From positions 1 to 64,000 of the forward strand of contig CANRDY010000005.1 of the NCBI GenBank assembly GCA_947629515.1: a DNA stretch of 64,000 bases. Direction: 5' to 3'. A model generated the notes under the pieces. The model was not told where the DNA came from and did not search any database. It was given only the letters and a program-made list of their open reading frames with translations. Shown in pieces: positions 49,911-59,854 of this stretch. The stretch's first letter is position 1, and the number at the start of each line of letters is the position of its first letter. The stretch comes from an uncultured Clostridia bacterium. Its GTDB lineage: Bacteria > Bacillota > Clostridia > Christensenellales > Borkfalkiaceae. The position numbers and the translations under genes were made by a program.

Positions 49911-50363
49911 ATGTATGCAACAGGTTATGTCATTGCGATCGTCGGGATAGCCATCTGCGTGCTTTTGTGCGGAGTGGGTTCGGCGATAGGTCTTTACAAG
50001 ACCGGCAGCGTGGCGGCGGGCGTCCTCGGCGAGGACCCCAAAAAGTTCGGAAAGCTGATGGTGCTCGTGCTCCTGCCCGCAACGCAGGGTATTTACGGGT
50101 TCATAATCGGCATCATAGCTTCGGGCAAGCTCGTGGCGGACATGGGCGACCCCGCGGGCTGGGCGTTGTTCGGCGCGGTGCTCCCCATGGCTCTTTCGGG
50201 ACTTATCACGGGCATATTCCAGGGGAAGTCGTCGGTCAACTGTATCTATGCGGTGGGCAAGCAGGAATCGCTTTCGGGCAAGCTCATCATCTATCCCGCT
50301 ATGATAGAGTTCTACGCCATTCTCGGACTTATCATATCCATCATGCTCGTGGCGCAGATTTGA
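49911..50363 (+). CDS. ntpK: V-type ATPase subunit K (Na+-type c ring)
   Basis: This 150-residue proteolipid has four helices, a fused pair as in NtpK. The Na+-ligand pattern of the Enterococcus hirae ring is retained: LLPATQGIY (L55, T58, Q59, Y62), IFQGK (Q104) and MIEFYAILG (E133). The ATPase is therefore predicted to move Na+ rather than H+. The ATG follows a GGAGG 9 nt upstream. A 194-bp gap containing repeats of the GGGCTGAACCGTT type separates it from ntpI. Confidence 0.93.
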   Translation: MYATGYVIAIVGIAICVLLCGVGSAIGLYKTGSVAAGVLGEDPKKFGKLMVLVLLPATQGIYGFIIGIIASGKLVADMGDPAGWALFGAVLPMALSGLITGIFQGKSSVNCIYAVGKQESLSGKLIIYPAMIEFYAILGLIISIMLVAQI

Positions 50364-50364
50364 T

Positions 50365-50940
50365 ATGGGAAGCGCAGAGATAGTCGGGCGCATACTCTCC
50401 GACGCGGACGAGGAGTGCGCCAAAATACGCGAGAACGCGCTCAAAGAGGCGGACGCGATAGTCGGCGAGGCGGCAAAGCGCGCCGAAGAGCGGCTTGAAA
50501 ACGCCCGCCGCGAGGCGCAGGAGACGGCAAAGGGGATAGAGGACGGCAAAGCCGCCGCCGCGCGGCTCGACTGCGCCAAAGTCGAACTCGAAGCCAAAAG
50601 GCGGGTTCTGGACGGCGTTTACAAGACGGCGTTGAAACAGCTTGTCGACCTCGACGAGAGGTCTGCCCTCGCGCTTTCGGAAAAACTTTTGGAGCTTTAC
50701 GCCGAAGGGGGCGACGAGATATTCTTCGCCCAAAACTTCGCTTACGCCGAAAAGGTTGCCGCTCTCCCCGTTATAAAGGCTAAAAGGCTGAAAATTTCCA
50801 AAGAGAAAAAGCCCTTGGGGGGCGGATTTATATTGAAAGGTTCGACAAGCGACAAGGACCTTTCGTATCCCGCCCTATTGAAAGAGGATATGGAGAGCAA
50901 TCTTGCCGCCCTTGCGGCGGAGCTTTTCGGCAGGGAATGA
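50365..50940 (+). CDS. ntpE: V-type ATPase subunit E
   Basis: This 191-residue peripheral-stalk subunit has a long N-terminal helical coiled coil (about 1-90: DADEECAKIRENALKEADAIVGEAAKRAEERL) and a globular C-terminus ending with an RLKISKEKKPLGGGFILKG segment, typical of subunit E. The start is 1 nt after the subunit K stop. It pairs with the G/H-like protein at the head of the operon. Confidence 0.92.
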   Translation: MGSAEIVGRILSDADEECAKIRENALKEADAIVGEAAKRAEERLENARREAQETAKGIEDGKAAAARLDCAKVELEAKRRVLDGVYKTALKQLVDLDERSALALSEKLLELYAEGGDEIFFAQNFAYAEKVAALPVIKAKRLKISKEKKPLGGGFILKGSTSDKDLSYPALLKEDMESNLAALAAELFGRE

Positions 50941-50941
50941 C

Positions 50942-52015
50942 ATGGTGAATTTGCTTGTGACAAACGGCGCGATAGCCGTAAAGGAGACAAAGCTCCTCTC
51001 TTCGAAGATACCCTCGCTCGCTTCGGGCAGTTATGCCGAGGCGGTAAAGGCGTTGAAAGAGAGCGGCTTCGGTGCGGGCTACGAGGGCGCGGACGGCGAA
51101 GAACTCTGTCTTGCCGAAGAGCGCGCGCTCGATAAATTTATAACCGAATACGCCCCGTCCGAACGCGAAAGAGCCTTTCTCCTCGCCCCGCGCGATTTTC
51201 ACAACGCCCTTGCGATCGTAAAGGCAAAGACGGCGGGGATAAGCGCGGAGGGCATGTTCGCGCCCGAGGGGCTGTATACCTTGGGCGAGCTTTACGCCGC
51301 CGCCGAAGAGGCGGAAAAAAGGGTCGCAAGGCAGATCGAAGAGGGCGAACGTCAAAAGCCTCAGGCGGGAAAGGTTCAAAAAATACTTATAAACTTAAAG
51401 CAGAAAGTTGCAAAAAACAACGCCGTGTGCGGCGTTTGCCCCGAGCTCTTCGAGGCGTTCGAAAGGGCGTTCGAAATAAGCCTTGCGGGCAGACCATTGA
51501 CGGGCGCACGGGCGGGCGCGCTGTTCGCGTGCGCGCAGTTCGGGTACTTGAAGAGGATAAGTTCAAAAAGCCGCGTTCTTAAAGAACTGCTTGCGGGCAG
51601 AGCCGACAGAAGCAACCTGCTTGCCGCAATGCGCTTAAAGGGCGGGGAATTTACCGAAGATATTTTCCTCGTCGGCGGCAGGATACCGTTAAAGGAAATA
51701 GCCGCGTTCCCCACGGCTTCGAAAGAGGAGCAGTTGAAAACGGCTTCGAAGGCAGACCTTGCCGACTTTTGCAAACTGCTCTTGCCGTGCGCCGAAAAGG
51801 GGCTGCCCTTTACGCAGGCGGAAAGGGAGCTTGAGGGCTTCGAGGCGGAGTACTTCTATTCAAAACGCTTCGAACTGAGCGGAAAGCAGCCCTATCTGTA
51901 CTATGCGTTCCGTCGGCGCGAGGACGTTAAGAACGCGCGGACGGCTCTCGTGGGGCTGAACGCGGGGCTTTCGGAAGGGGAGATACTTTCAAGGCTTAAA
52001 AGGAGGCAGGCATGA
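50942..52015 (+). CDS. ntpC: V-type ATPase subunit C (d-type)
   Basis: This 357-residue helical subunit couples the central rotor to the membrane c ring. It is recognised by the family pattern of repeated helical hairpins, the AFLLAPRDFHNALAIVKAKTAGI segment and the final YYAFRRREDVKNARTALVGLNAGLS block. The start ATG lies 1 nt after the subunit E stop. It overlaps subunit F by 4 nt. Confidence 0.9.
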   Translation: MVNLLVTNGAIAVKETKLLSSKIPSLASGSYAEAVKALKESGFGAGYEGADGEELCLAEERALDKFITEYAPSERERAFLLAPRDFHNALAIVKAKTAGISAEGMFAPEGLYTLGELYAAAEEAEKRVARQIEEGERQKPQAGKVQKILINLKQKVAKNNAVCGVCPELFEAFERAFEISLAGRPLTGARAGALFACAQFGYLKRISSKSRVLKELLAGRADRSNLLAAMRLKGGEFTEDIFLVGGRIPLKEIAAFPTASKEEQLKTASKADLADFCKLLLPCAEKGLPFTQAERELEGFEAEYFYSKRFELSGKQPYLYYAFRRREDVKNARTALVGLNAGLSEGEILSRLKRRQA

Positions 52016-52326
52016 CGGGAAAGATAGCGGCGGTCGGCAACGGCGACTGCATAACCGTGCTCAGGTCGGCGGGCGTGGACGCCTTCCCCGCCGAGGACGA
52101 AAAAAAGGCGAGGGACGTTTTGCGAAAGATAGCCGCCGACTACGCGGTGATCTTCCTCGACGAAAGCTACGCCGTATCGCTTGCGGGCTTTTTGAAGAGG
52201 TTTGACGAACAGCCCTACCCCGTAGTTCTGCCCATTCCCGCCGCGGGCGGGAGCGCGGGCTACGGCGAAAAGTTTTTGAGGGAGACGTGCGAACGCGCCC
52301 TCGGCGTGGATATACTTTTCAAGTAG
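52012..52326 (+). CDS. ntpG: V-type ATPase subunit F
   Basis: This 104-residue central-stalk subunit has the family N-terminus KIAAVGNGDCITVLRSAGVDAF, a KIAADYAVIFLDESYAVSL middle and a VLPIPA strand near the end. It regulates coupling between the A/B hexamer and the rotor. It starts with an ATGA overlap on subunit C. Confidence 0.92.
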   Translation: MTGKIAAVGNGDCITVLRSAGVDAFPAEDEKKARDVLRKIAADYAVIFLDESYAVSLAGFLKRFDEQPYPVVLPIPAAGGSAGYGEKFLRETCERALGVDILFK

Positions 52327-52392
52327 GAAAGCGGTACTTAAATATAAAGTCAAAAAAGATAAATTCAAAAATAAATTAGACGGGTAAAGAAT

Positions 52393-54168
52393 ATGTCAGG
52401 CAAAACTGTTAAAATTTCGGGACCTCTGATAGTTGCCGAGAACATGGCGACGGCGAGAATGTACGACGTTGTGCAGGTATCGGACATGGGGCTTATAGGC
52501 GAGATAATAGAGCTTCGCGGCGACCTCGCTTCCATACAGGTCTACGAGGAGACCTCGGGTCTGGGACCGGGGGACGAGGTGAAGTCGACGGGCGAACCCC
52601 TTTCGGTGGAACTTGCGCCCGGGCTTATAACGGGCATCTTCGACGGCATACAACGCCCCCTCACCACCCTGTACTTCCAATACGGTTCGCGCATATCCCG
52701 CGGCGTTTCGGTCAACAAGCTCGACAGGGAGAAGAAGTGGAAGTTCACTCCCCGCGTGCAGGAGGGCGAAAAGGTGAGCGAGGGCGATATCCTCGGAGTT
52801 GTGCAGGAGACCGAGATAGTCGAGCACAGGATCCTTGTCCCCAACGGGCTTAAAGGCACCGTAACGGACATAAAAGAGGGCGAGTTCACCATAGAAGAGA
52901 CCGTCGCCGTTATATGCAACGAAGATGGCGACCACCCCGTGGCGATGCTCCGCAAGTGGCCCGTGCGCCGCGGCAGACCTTACAGAGAAAAACTCACGCC
53001 CGACGTTCCGCTCGTGACGGGACAGAGGGTTATAGATACGCTCTTCCCCATAGCCAAAGGGGGAGTAGCCGCCGTTCCCGGACCTTTCGGAAGCGGCAAG
53101 ACGGTCGTCCAGCACCAGCTCGCAAAGTGGGCGGACGCCGACATAATAGTCTACGTCGGCTGCGGCGAACGCGGAAACGAGATGACCGACGTTCTCAACG
53201 AATTTCCCGAACTCAAAGACCCCAAGACGGGCGAACCTTTGATGAAGCGAACGGTTCTCATCGCCAACACCTCGGATATGCCCGTCGCCGCCCGCGAGGC
53301 TTCCATTTACACGGGCATAACCATTGCCGAATACTTCCGCGACATGGGCTATAACGTCGCAATTATGGCGGACTCCACGTCGCGCTGGGCGGAGGCTCTG
53401 CGCGAGATGAGCGGCAGGCTCGAGGAAATGCCGGGCGACGAGGGCTACCCCGCCTACCTCTCGAGCAGACTTGCCGAGTTCTACGAGCGCGCGGGCTTCG
53501 TAAAGATCCTGGGCAAGGGCGAAAGGACGGGCTCCGTCACCGCGATAGGCGCGGTATCGCCCCCCGGCGGCGACCTCTCCGAGCCGGTATCGCAGGCAAC
53601 GCTGAGGATAGTAAAGGTGTTCTGGGGGCTTTCGGCTTCGCTCGCGTACAAGCGGCACTTCCCCGCTATCGATTGGCTCATAAGCTATTCGCTCTACGCC
53701 GACAAGATGAAAAAGTGGTATAACGCCAACGTCGGCGAGGAGTTCCTCGGCTACCGCCAGTTCGTAATGACCATATTGCAGGAAGAGGCGGCTCTCGACG
53801 AGATAGTCCGCCTTGTGGGAATAGACGCGCTGTCCTCTTCGGACAGACTTATAATGGAGACGGCTAAGATGGTGAGAGAGGACTTCCTCCACCAAAACGC
53901 CTTCCACGAGACCGATACCTACACGTCCCTTCAAAAGCAGAGGGGAATGTTGGGGCTTATATACGAATTTTACGCCCTTGCAAAGGAGGCGGTCGAAAAG
54001 TTCGTCGCGCTCGACGACGTGCTCGCCTGCCCCTTTAAGGAGAAGATAGGGCGCGCGAAGTATATCCCCGAAGAAAAAATTTCGGAGTTCGGCGAAATTT
54101 CGGCCGAGATGAACGCCGAGATAAAGTCGCTTGAAAAGGGGGAGGACGGCAATGTACAGGGAATATAA
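52393..54168 (+). CDS. ntpA: V-type ATPase catalytic subunit A
   Basis: This 591-residue catalytic subunit has the Walker [13 protein letters not shown] (about residues 231-242), the [21 protein letters not shown] segment, the Walker [34 protein letters not shown] and the non-homologous region (about 115-190) that marks V/A-type A subunits. Its C-terminus overlaps the start of subunit B by 17 nt. Only a weak purine stretch precedes the ATG, after a 66-bp AT-rich gap. Confidence 0.97.
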   Translation: MSGKTVKISGPLIVAENMATARMYDVVQVSDMGLIGEIIELRGDLASIQVYEETSGLGPGDEVKSTGEPLSVELAPGLITGIFDGIQRPLTTLYFQYGSRISRGVSVNKLDREKKWKFTPRVQEGEKVSEGDILGVVQETEIVEHRILVPNGLKGTVTDIKEGEFTIEETVAVICNEDGDHPVAMLRKWPVRRGRPYREKLTPDVPLVTGQRVIDTLFPIAKGGVAAVPGPFGSGKTVVQHQLAKWADADIIVYVGCGERGNEMTDVLNEFPELKDPKTGEPLMKRTVLIANTSDMPVAAREASIYTGITIAEYFRDMGYNVAIMADSTSRWAEALREMSGRLEEMPGDEGYPAYLSSRLAEFYERAGFVKILGKGERTGSVTAIGAVSPPGGDLSEPVSQATLRIVKVFWGLSASLAYKRHFPAIDWLISYSLYADKMKKWYNANVGEEFLGYRQFVMTILQEEAALDEIVRLVGIDALSSSDRLIMETAKMVREDFLHQNAFHETDTYTSLQKQRGMLGLIYEFYALAKEAVEKFVALDDVLACPFKEKIGRAKYIPEEKISEFGEISAEMNAEIKSLEKGEDGNVQGI

Positions 54169-55537
54169 GACCATTAAAGAGGTCGTCGGACCTCTTATGC
54201 TCGTAGAGGGCGTCGAGGGCGTAAAGTACAACGAGCTGTGCGACATACTCTGCGACGACGGCACGGTACGCCGCGGAAAGGTTCTCGAAATAAACCGCGA
54301 CAAGGCGGTCGTTCAGCTCTTCGAAAACTCGCAGGGGCTTAAAATTTCAACGGCAAAGGCGCGGTTTTTGGGGCACAGCCAAAGGCTCGACGTCTCGCGC
54401 GATATGCTCGGCAGAGTGTTCGACGGAATGGGCAACCCCCGCGACGGCGGCGCGCCCGTCATTCCCGAAAAGACCCTCGACATCAACGGCGAACCCATAA
54501 ACCCCGCCGCAAGGGATTACCCCAACGAGTTCATTCAGACGGGAATATCGGCGATCGACGGGCTTAACACCCTTGTAAGGGGGCAAAAACTGCCCGTGTT
54601 CTCGATGAGCGGTCTGCCCCACGCCGAGCTTGCGGCGCAGATAGCGCGGCAGGCAAAGGTGAGAGGTGGCGGCAACTTCGCCGTTGTGTTCGCCGCGATA
54701 GGGATAACTTTCGAAGAGGCGCAGTACTTCGTTGAGGACTTCCGCCGCACGGGCGCGATCGAGAGGACGGTGCTCTTCACCAACCTCGCCGACGACCCCG
54801 CCGTCGAGAGGATAGCGACGCCGAGGATCGCCCTCACCTGCGCGGAGTACCTCGCGTTCACCTGCGGCATGCACGTGCTTGTAATCATGACCGATATAAC
54901 CAACTACGCCGAGGCGTTGAGGGAAGTCTCCGCCGCCCGCCGCGAAATTCCGGGGCGAAGAGGTTACCCCGGGTACCTTTACACCGACCTCGCGTCGCTC
55001 TACGAAAGGGCGGGCAGAATACGCGGCTCCGAGGGTTCCATAACCCAGATCCCCATTCTCACCATGCCCGAGGACGACAAGACCCACCCCATACCCGACC
55101 TCACGGGCTATATAACCGAGGGGCAGATAATACTCTCGCGCGACCTCTATAAAAAGGGAATGAACCCGCCCATCGACGTGTTGCCCTCACTTTCGAGGCT
55201 CAAAGACAAGGGCATAGGCAACGGCAAAACGCGCGAGGACCACGCCGACACAATGAACCAGCTGTTCGCGGCATATGCGCGTGGCAAGGAGTGCAAGGAG
55301 CTTTCGGCTATTTTGGGCGAAGCTGCGCTCTCGCCCGTCGACAAGCTGTATGCAAAGTTTGCCGAGGAGTTCGAAAGGCTTTATGTAAATCAGGGCTTCG
55401 AAACCGAGAGGAGCATAGAGCAAACGCTCGATCTGGGCTGGGAACTTTTGAAGATCCTGCCCGTCGGCGAGTTGAAGAGAATAAAGACCGCGTTCATAGA
55501 AAAATACTTGAATAAGGGCGAAGATGGCAAGGCTTAA
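54152..55537 (+). CDS. ntpB: V-type ATPase regulatory subunit B
   Basis: This 461-residue non-catalytic nucleotide-binding subunit carries the family motifs [42 protein letters not shown] (no complete Walker A, as expected), and [39 protein letters not shown]. The ATG is preceded by a GGGGGAGG Shine-Dalgarno inside the end of subunit A. It overlaps subunit D by 14 nt. Confidence 0.97.
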   Translation: MYREYKTIKEVVGPLMLVEGVEGVKYNELCDILCDDGTVRRGKVLEINRDKAVVQLFENSQGLKISTAKARFLGHSQRLDVSRDMLGRVFDGMGNPRDGGAPVIPEKTLDINGEPINPAARDYPNEFIQTGISAIDGLNTLVRGQKLPVFSMSGLPHAELAAQIARQAKVRGGGNFAVVFAAIGITFEEAQYFVEDFRRTGAIERTVLFTNLADDPAVERIATPRIALTCAEYLAFTCGMHVLVIMTDITNYAEALREVSAARREIPGRRGYPGYLYTDLASLYERAGRIRGSEGSITQIPILTMPEDDKTHPIPDLTGYITEGQIILSRDLYKKGMNPPIDVLPSLSRLKDKGIGNGKTREDHADTMNQLFAAYARGKECKELSAILGEAALSPVDKLYAKFAEEFERLYVNQGFETERSIEQTLDLGWELLKILPVGELKRIKTAFIEKYLNKGEDGKA

Positions 55538-56135
55538 CGTAAACCCCACGCGCATGGAGCTTAAAAAGCTAAAAGCGAGGCTTGCAACTGCCGTGCGCGG
55601 GCACAAACTGTTAAAAGATAAATCGGACGAGATGATAAGGCGTTTTACCGTCATAGCGCGCGAGAACCTCGCACTGCGGCGCGAGGTGGAGGCGGAGCTT
55701 GCCGACGTTATGAAAAGTTACGCGGCGGCGCGTTCGGTCACGCCCTCTTACGCCGCTCAGACGGCGTTCGTTCTGCCGGCTTTCACCGTGGGCGCGGAGT
55801 GCTCGACGGAGAGCATAATGGGGGTTGAAACGCCCTCGATAGAGATAATAGGGGGCGGGAAGGTCGCCGAATTTCCCTACGCCTTTTACGAGATAACGAG
55901 CGAGGCGGACTATTCCGCCGCAAGGGCTTCGGAGCTGTTGCCAAAGCTCATAAAACTCGCGTGCGTCGAAAAGAGCGTGCGACTGCTCGCCGACGAAATA
56001 GAGCGCAACAAGCGGCGCGTTAACGCCCTTGAATACGTCATGATCCCGCAGTTGGAAGAGACCATAAAGTACATTCGCAGCAAACTTGACGAGAACGAGC
56101 GGGCGGCGGTGGTGCGGCTGATGAAAGTAAAGTAG
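55524..56135 (+). CDS. ntpD: V-type ATPase subunit D
   Basis: This 203-residue rotor axle begins with the conserved [34 protein letters not shown] and ends with the matching antiparallel helix ([40 protein letters not shown]). These two long helices form the central shaft. It is the last gene of the operon (G/H-I-K-E-C-F-A-B-D), a complete set. Confidence 0.96.
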   Translation: MARLNVNPTRMELKKLKARLATAVRGHKLLKDKSDEMIRRFTVIARENLALRREVEAELADVMKSYAAARSVTPSYAAQTAFVLPAFTVGAECSTESIMGVETPSIEIIGGGKVAEFPYAFYEITSEADYSAARASELLPKLIKLACVEKSVRLLADEIERNKRRVNALEYVMIPQLEETIKYIRSKLDENERAAVVRLMKVK

Positions 56136-56564
56136 CTGCCGCAACTCCCGAAAAGTCCGAATAAGCTACGCAATACTGTGTTGAACTTCGCTCCGCCTTG
56201 TTCGTGTACTTCATTGTACACTCGCTTCGGTCGTCGCTCGTTCGCCTTGTCTTGCTTGCTTCTTCGAATTTTCTCACTTCGTTCTTACTTTTCAAATAAT
56301 ATCGGAGCTTATTAAGGCACTGTCATTTCGAACGACATAAGAATCCCGCGAAGCGGGTTCGCTTGAGTGAGAGAATCCCCCCGTGGTCCGTGCTTGCTCT
56401 TTGAAACGCGTTACTATTTTTAAAAAAGTAATCACCTCATTAAACTCCGCTATACTGCGGAATAGACCCGTTCGTTGTACCGCTGCGAAGCAGACTACGC
56501 CGCTATGCGGCTTCGCTCAGGGTGACAGTTTACTAATTAAAAAGACCTTACTCCCCTTTTACTT
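56136..56564. other. Gap with repeats C and A after the V-ATPase operon
   Basis: No gene is seen. Repeat C covers about 56150-56290 (diverged start, GAACTTCGCTCCGCCTTG core, TTTTCTCACTTCGTTC end) and repeat A covers 56319-56529. No clear terminator hairpin lies directly after subunit D. Confidence 0.65.
56319..56529 (+). repeat. Repeat family A, copy 8
   Basis: Left ACTGTCATTTCGA, stem ATCCCGCG-AA-GCGGGTT, right GGGTGACAGT. Confidence 0.76.
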
Positions 56565-57356
56565 ATGAAAATTCTCGCTATATGTTACGATTTCGACCGC
56601 ACTCTGTCGCCCGAAGAAATGCAGGCGCAGGGTTACATACAGTCCTTGGGCTACACCGTAAAGGACTTCTGGGACGAGGCTGACGCCCTTGCCGAAGAGC
56701 GCGGCATGGACGGCAACCTCGCCTATATGTATCTCATGGTCGAACGCTCCAAAGGCAGATTCCCCCTCACAAAAAAGACGCTCAACGGCTACGGCTCGCG
56801 CGTAAGGCTCTATAACGGGGTCGAGGGTTGGTTCAGCCGAATAAACGCCTACGGGCAAAAGCGGGGCGTTGCCGTCGAACATTACGTCATTTCCTCGGGT
56901 CTTAAAGAGATGATCGAGGGCACGTCGGTCGCGGGCGAGTTTACCCAAATCTATGCAAGCTCCTTTATGTACGGCGGCGACGGCGCGGCGGTGTGGGCGG
57001 CGCAGGCGGTCAACTACACCACCAAAACGCAGTATCTTTTCAGGATATCCAAGGGCGTGACGAACGTCAACGACGAGCGCGTAAACGACCTTTTCGGCAA
57101 GGGCGAATACCGCGTTCCCTTCACCCGCATGGCGTACATAGGCGACAGCGCGACGGATATTCCGTGCATGAAACTTTTGCGGCTGAACGGCGGGCTTTCG
57201 GTGGGCGTTTTCGACCCCGTCACGGGCGATCGCAAAAAAGTTGCCAAAATGCTTGCCGAGGGCAGAATTGACTGCGCCCAACCCGCCGACTACACCGAGG
57301 GTTCGGGGCTGGATACGCTCATAAAGTCCTTTATAGATAAGGTAAGCGAACCATAA
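56565..57356 (+). CDS. HAD-superfamily hydrolase
   Basis: This 263-residue phosphatase-like protein has HAD motif I CYDFDRTLSPEE (DxDxT, near residue 8), motif II VISSGLKEMIEG (Ser) and motif IV MAYIGDSATDIPCM (GDSxxD). A large helical cap sits between motifs I and II. This is the phosphoserine-phosphatase-like subclass; the substrate is unknown. There is no clear Shine-Dalgarno before the ATG. It stands alone between the ATPase operon and the convergent potassium genes. Confidence 0.87.
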   Translation: MKILAICYDFDRTLSPEEMQAQGYIQSLGYTVKDFWDEADALAEERGMDGNLAYMYLMVERSKGRFPLTKKTLNGYGSRVRLYNGVEGWFSRINAYGQKRGVAVEHYVISSGLKEMIEGTSVAGEFTQIYASSFMYGGDGAAVWAAQAVNYTTKTQYLFRISKGVTNVNDERVNDLFGKGEYRVPFTRMAYIGDSATDIPCMKLLRLNGGLSVGVFDPVTGDRKKVAKMLAEGRIDCAQPADYTEGSGLDTLIKSFIDKVSEP

Positions 57357-57387
57357 TTTGCGATCCTTTCCACAGGCAAAATGAAAA

Positions 57388-57416
57388 CAAGCTTTCCGCT
57401 TGCTCAGGGTGACAGT
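57388..57416 (+). repeat. Right-end fragment of repeat A
   Basis: Only the GCTTGCTCAGGGTGACAGT end remains. Confidence 0.6.
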
Positions 57417-57429
57417 TATTATTAGAAGT

Positions 57430-57457
57430 GCGGCGGGGCAGTTATCTGCCCCGCCGC
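57430..57457. terminator. Hairpin between convergent HAD and TrkA genes
   Basis: GCGGCGGGGCAG pairs with CTGCCCCGCCGC around TTAT, followed by TTTAT. It may serve both convergent genes. Confidence 0.6.
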
Positions 57458-57460
57458 TTT

Positions 57461-57545
57461 ATGTTGAACAGCCGTTACGCCGTATTCCTTAAACGCCGTT
57501 AAGATACTTGATCAAGCGGAACGCTTGCGGAACGCTTGTCAACGC
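57461..57545 (-). repeat. Repeat B unit reaching the trkA stop codon
   Basis: It starts GTTGAACAGCC, has CGCCGTTAAGA and a duplicated GCGGAACGCTTG end. Its last bases overlap the final codons of the minus-strand TrkA gene. Confidence 0.72.
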
Positions 57546-58192
57546 TGTTTATTGGTAAACTCAATAATTTTTTCGGTGTTGCCGAACACGACCATGTGGT
57601 CGCCCTCTTCGAAGCGGTAGTTGGCGTCGGGCGATGGCAGTATCTGCTTGCCCTTTTTAATGGTCAGAATATTTAAGCCGTGCTTGCCGCGGGGGTTGGC
57701 TTCCACAAGCGTTTTGCCCTTCCACTTGTCGGGCACGGCGATTTCGAATATCGAGTACTCCGAGTCAAGCTCGATATAGTCGTAAACCTTTTCGGCGTTT
57801 ATCTTCACCGCCAGCTTTTCGGCTATGTCGCGGTTGGGGTAGACCACCTCGTCCGCGCCCGCGCGCAGTAAAAACTTTCGCTGAATTTCGGTGTTCGCGC
57901 GGGATATTACGTACTTCGCCCCTAAATCTTTGAGGTTCGAAGTTATTTCGAGCGACGACTGGAAGTCGTCGCCTATCGCCACCACGCACACGTCGAACGA
58001 CGGTATGTCGAGCGATTGCAGCGTGTCAACGTTCATGCAGTTGGCGATGACCGCGCCCGTGTACTTGGGCGCAAGGCGGTTTATAACGTCCTCGTTCTTG
58101 TCGACTATCATTATTTCGTCGCCCATGTTCAGCAGATCTTCGCCAAGCAGTTCGCCGAATTTACCCATTCCTATGAGCAGTACAGATTTCAT
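57539..58192 (-). CDS. TrkA/KtrA potassium-channel regulatory subunit
   Basis: This 217-residue cytosolic protein gates a Ktr/Trk K+ uptake channel. The RCK_N domain carries the Rossmann motif LLIGMGKFGELLGEDLL and acidic DKNEDV strand end (NAD/ATP binding), with the VVAIGDDFQSSLEI loop. The RCK_C domain starts near residue 135 (YSIFEIAVPDKWKGKTL) and ends VVFGNTEKIIEF. RCK_C domains of Firmicutes often bind c-di-AMP. SD GGAGGA precedes the ATG. It follows the TrkH-like gene by 135 nt in the same direction. Confidence 0.94.
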   Translation of the reverse strand: MKSVLLIGMGKFGELLGEDLLNMGDEIMIVDKNEDVINRLAPKYTGAVIANCMNVDTLQSLDIPSFDVCVVAIGDDFQSSLEITSNLKDLGAKYVISRANTEIQRKFLLRAGADEVVYPNRDIAEKLAVKINAEKVYDYIELDSEYSIFEIAVPDKWKGKTLVEANPRGKHGLNILTIKKGKQILPSPDANYRFEEGDHMVVFGNTEKIIEFTNKQR

Positions 58193-58211
58193 CTCTTCCT
58201 CCGATCACAAT

Positions 58212-58245
58212 AAAAATTGCAATTTATATTGATATTTTTGTAATT
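58212..58245 (-). repeat. AT-rich intercistronic motif between the Trk genes
   Basis: GCAATTTATATTGATATTTT on the plus strand. Relative to the genes it has the same orientation as the copies at 40551 and 62436. Confidence 0.55.
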
Positions 58246-58327
58246 TCCCGCGCTCCTCAATGCACCCCGTCGCCGTTTTTTATTGGCTTAAACGACCGCC
58301 CCGCCGAGCTTTTCGGTTCAAAATTAA

Positions 58328-59695
58328 TCAGCCTATCAGCAGCGAGTCGACGGGCATGCGCACGCCCGTCGAGGTGCGCTTTTTGGCGAGCGCGAACGCG
58401 AGGGTCAGGATACCCACCCTGCCCGCGTACATCAGAATGATTATGATAACTTCCGACGCGGGCTTTAATGTGGCGGTAAAGTTTATTATGCCTGCGCCGT
58501 GGGGAACGTTGAGCGAGATACCCACCGTGCCGAGCGCGGAAACGCACTCGAACAGCGCGGACTTGAAGTCGGCGTCGCCGCCCTCGATGGCGCAGATCGA
58601 AAGGGTGGCTATCATGAGCAGCATAAGGCATGCGGCGAATATGGCGAGAGCCTGCGAAAGCAGGGAGTATTCGATGCGCTTTTTGCCGATATTAATGTCG
58701 CGGTTGCCTCTGAAAACGCCTATCATTCCCATAATTATCACCGCAAACGTGCCCACTTTAAGCCCGCCCGCCGTCGAACCCGAAGCCCCGCCGATGAACA
58801 TCAGCATAATAGTCACCACATACCCGCTGTCCGAAAAGTCGGCGGGATTTGTTACGTAAAAGCCCGCCGTTCGCGGCGTTACCGAGTTGAACACCGAAAC
58901 GAGCAGTTTTTCGCCGAAGTTGTAGTCTGCATAAAGCGGGTTGTTCCATTCGAACCCCAAGAACAGCGCGGTTCCCGCAAGGAGCAAAATAAGGCTCATA
59001 ATGAGCACGACTTTGGTGTTGAGCTGGTATTTTTTGAACCTGAATCGGCAGTCGATGACGTCGCCCCACACGCAAAAGCCCAGACCGCCCATTATTATCA
59101 GCCCCGCGATCGTAAGGGTGACGAGGGGATCGGTGGCGTAGTGACTGAGCGAAGCCCAGCCGTTCATGCCCATGATGTCGAAACCCGCGTTGCAGAACGC
59201 CGAGACCGAGTGGAATACCGCAAAGTATATCCCGCGCCCCCAGCCGAGGTCGGGCACAAAGCGTACAGAGAGCAGGATCGCGCCGAGGGCTTCGAATATC
59301 GCAGAGCCTATGACTATCCTTTTGACCAGTCCCGAAACGCCCGAGAGCTTGCCGCCGCTCGACGCCATTATGAGGTGCTTGTTTTCAAGACCCATATTTC
59401 TGCCGATTATTATGAACATTATCGAGACGAAGGTCATAAAGCCCAGCCCGCCCGTCTGAATGAGCAGGAGTATGACGATCTGTCCGAACAGCGTCCAGTG
59501 CGTGCCCGTGTCGTAGGGCGCAAGACCCGTTACGCACGTCGCGCTCGTCGAGGTGAACAGCGCGTTTAAATAGCTCGTGCTTTCGCCCTCAGCCGTCGCA
59601 AAGGGGAGAATAAGCAGCACGCTGCCCATGAATATTACTATTAAGTATCCGACGGCAAGAAACTGCCATACGGAAAGCCTGAATTTCTTTTTCAT
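58328..59695 (-). CDS. TrkH/KtrB-family potassium transporter
   Basis: This 455-residue K+ translocating subunit has about ten hydrophobic segments. Each of the four pore-loop repeats keeps its Gly: TSATCVTGLAPY, SAFCNAGFDI, VTPRTAGFYV and SALGTVGISL. The chosen start MKKKFRLSVWQF follows the promoter by about 20 nt without a Shine-Dalgarno; a frame start 36 nt earlier lies inside the -10 box. With TrkA it forms a Ktr-like system. Its closeness to a Na+-type V-ATPase recalls the ntpJ gene of the enterococcal ntp operon. Confidence 0.93.
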   Translation of the reverse strand: MKKKFRLSVWQFLAVGYLIVIFMGSVLLILPFATAEGESTSYLNALFTSTSATCVTGLAPYDTGTHWTLFGQIVILLLIQTGGLGFMTFVSIMFIIIGRNMGLENKHLIMASSGGKLSGVSGLVKRIVIGSAIFEALGAILLSVRFVPDLGWGRGIYFAVFHSVSAFCNAGFDIMGMNGWASLSHYATDPLVTLTIAGLIIMGGLGFCVWGDVIDCRFRFKKYQLNTKVVLIMSLILLLAGTALFLGFEWNNPLYADYNFGEKLLVSVFNSVTPRTAGFYVTNPADFSDSGYVVTIMLMFIGGASGSTAGGLKVGTFAVIIMGMIGVFRGNRDINIGKKRIEYSLLSQALAIFAACLMLLMIATLSICAIEGGDADFKSALFECVSALGTVGISLNVPHGAGIINFTATLKPASEVIIIILMYAGRVGILTLAFALAKKRTSTGVRMPVDSLLIG

Positions 59696-59721
59696 ATCGT
59701 ACCGTACATTTATACCCGTAC

Positions 59722-59750
59722 ATTTTAACACAGCTTGCGCGCCGTGTCAA
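59722..59750 (-). promoter_or_regulatory. Promoter of the potassium uptake genes
   Basis: On the minus strand, TTGACA (59745-59750), a 17-nt spacer and TAAAAT (59722-59727). Confidence 0.8.
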
Positions 59751-59854
59751 GCAAGCAAACGTTCCGTTTGATCATGTATCTTAACGGCGGGGAAGCAAGA
59801 CGGCGTTGGGGCTTATCAACATTAATTTTAAATATTATCGGAGCACAATAAGGC

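Noticed and set aside
52396-54303. 635-codon minus-strand frame opposite the ATPase A subunit
   Set aside because: It is a shadow of the conserved ntpA gene.
58499-59569. 356-codon plus-strand frame opposite trkH
   Set aside because: It is a composition-driven shadow, rich in Arg/His/Glu, without motifs. All four K+ pore loops are on the minus strand.
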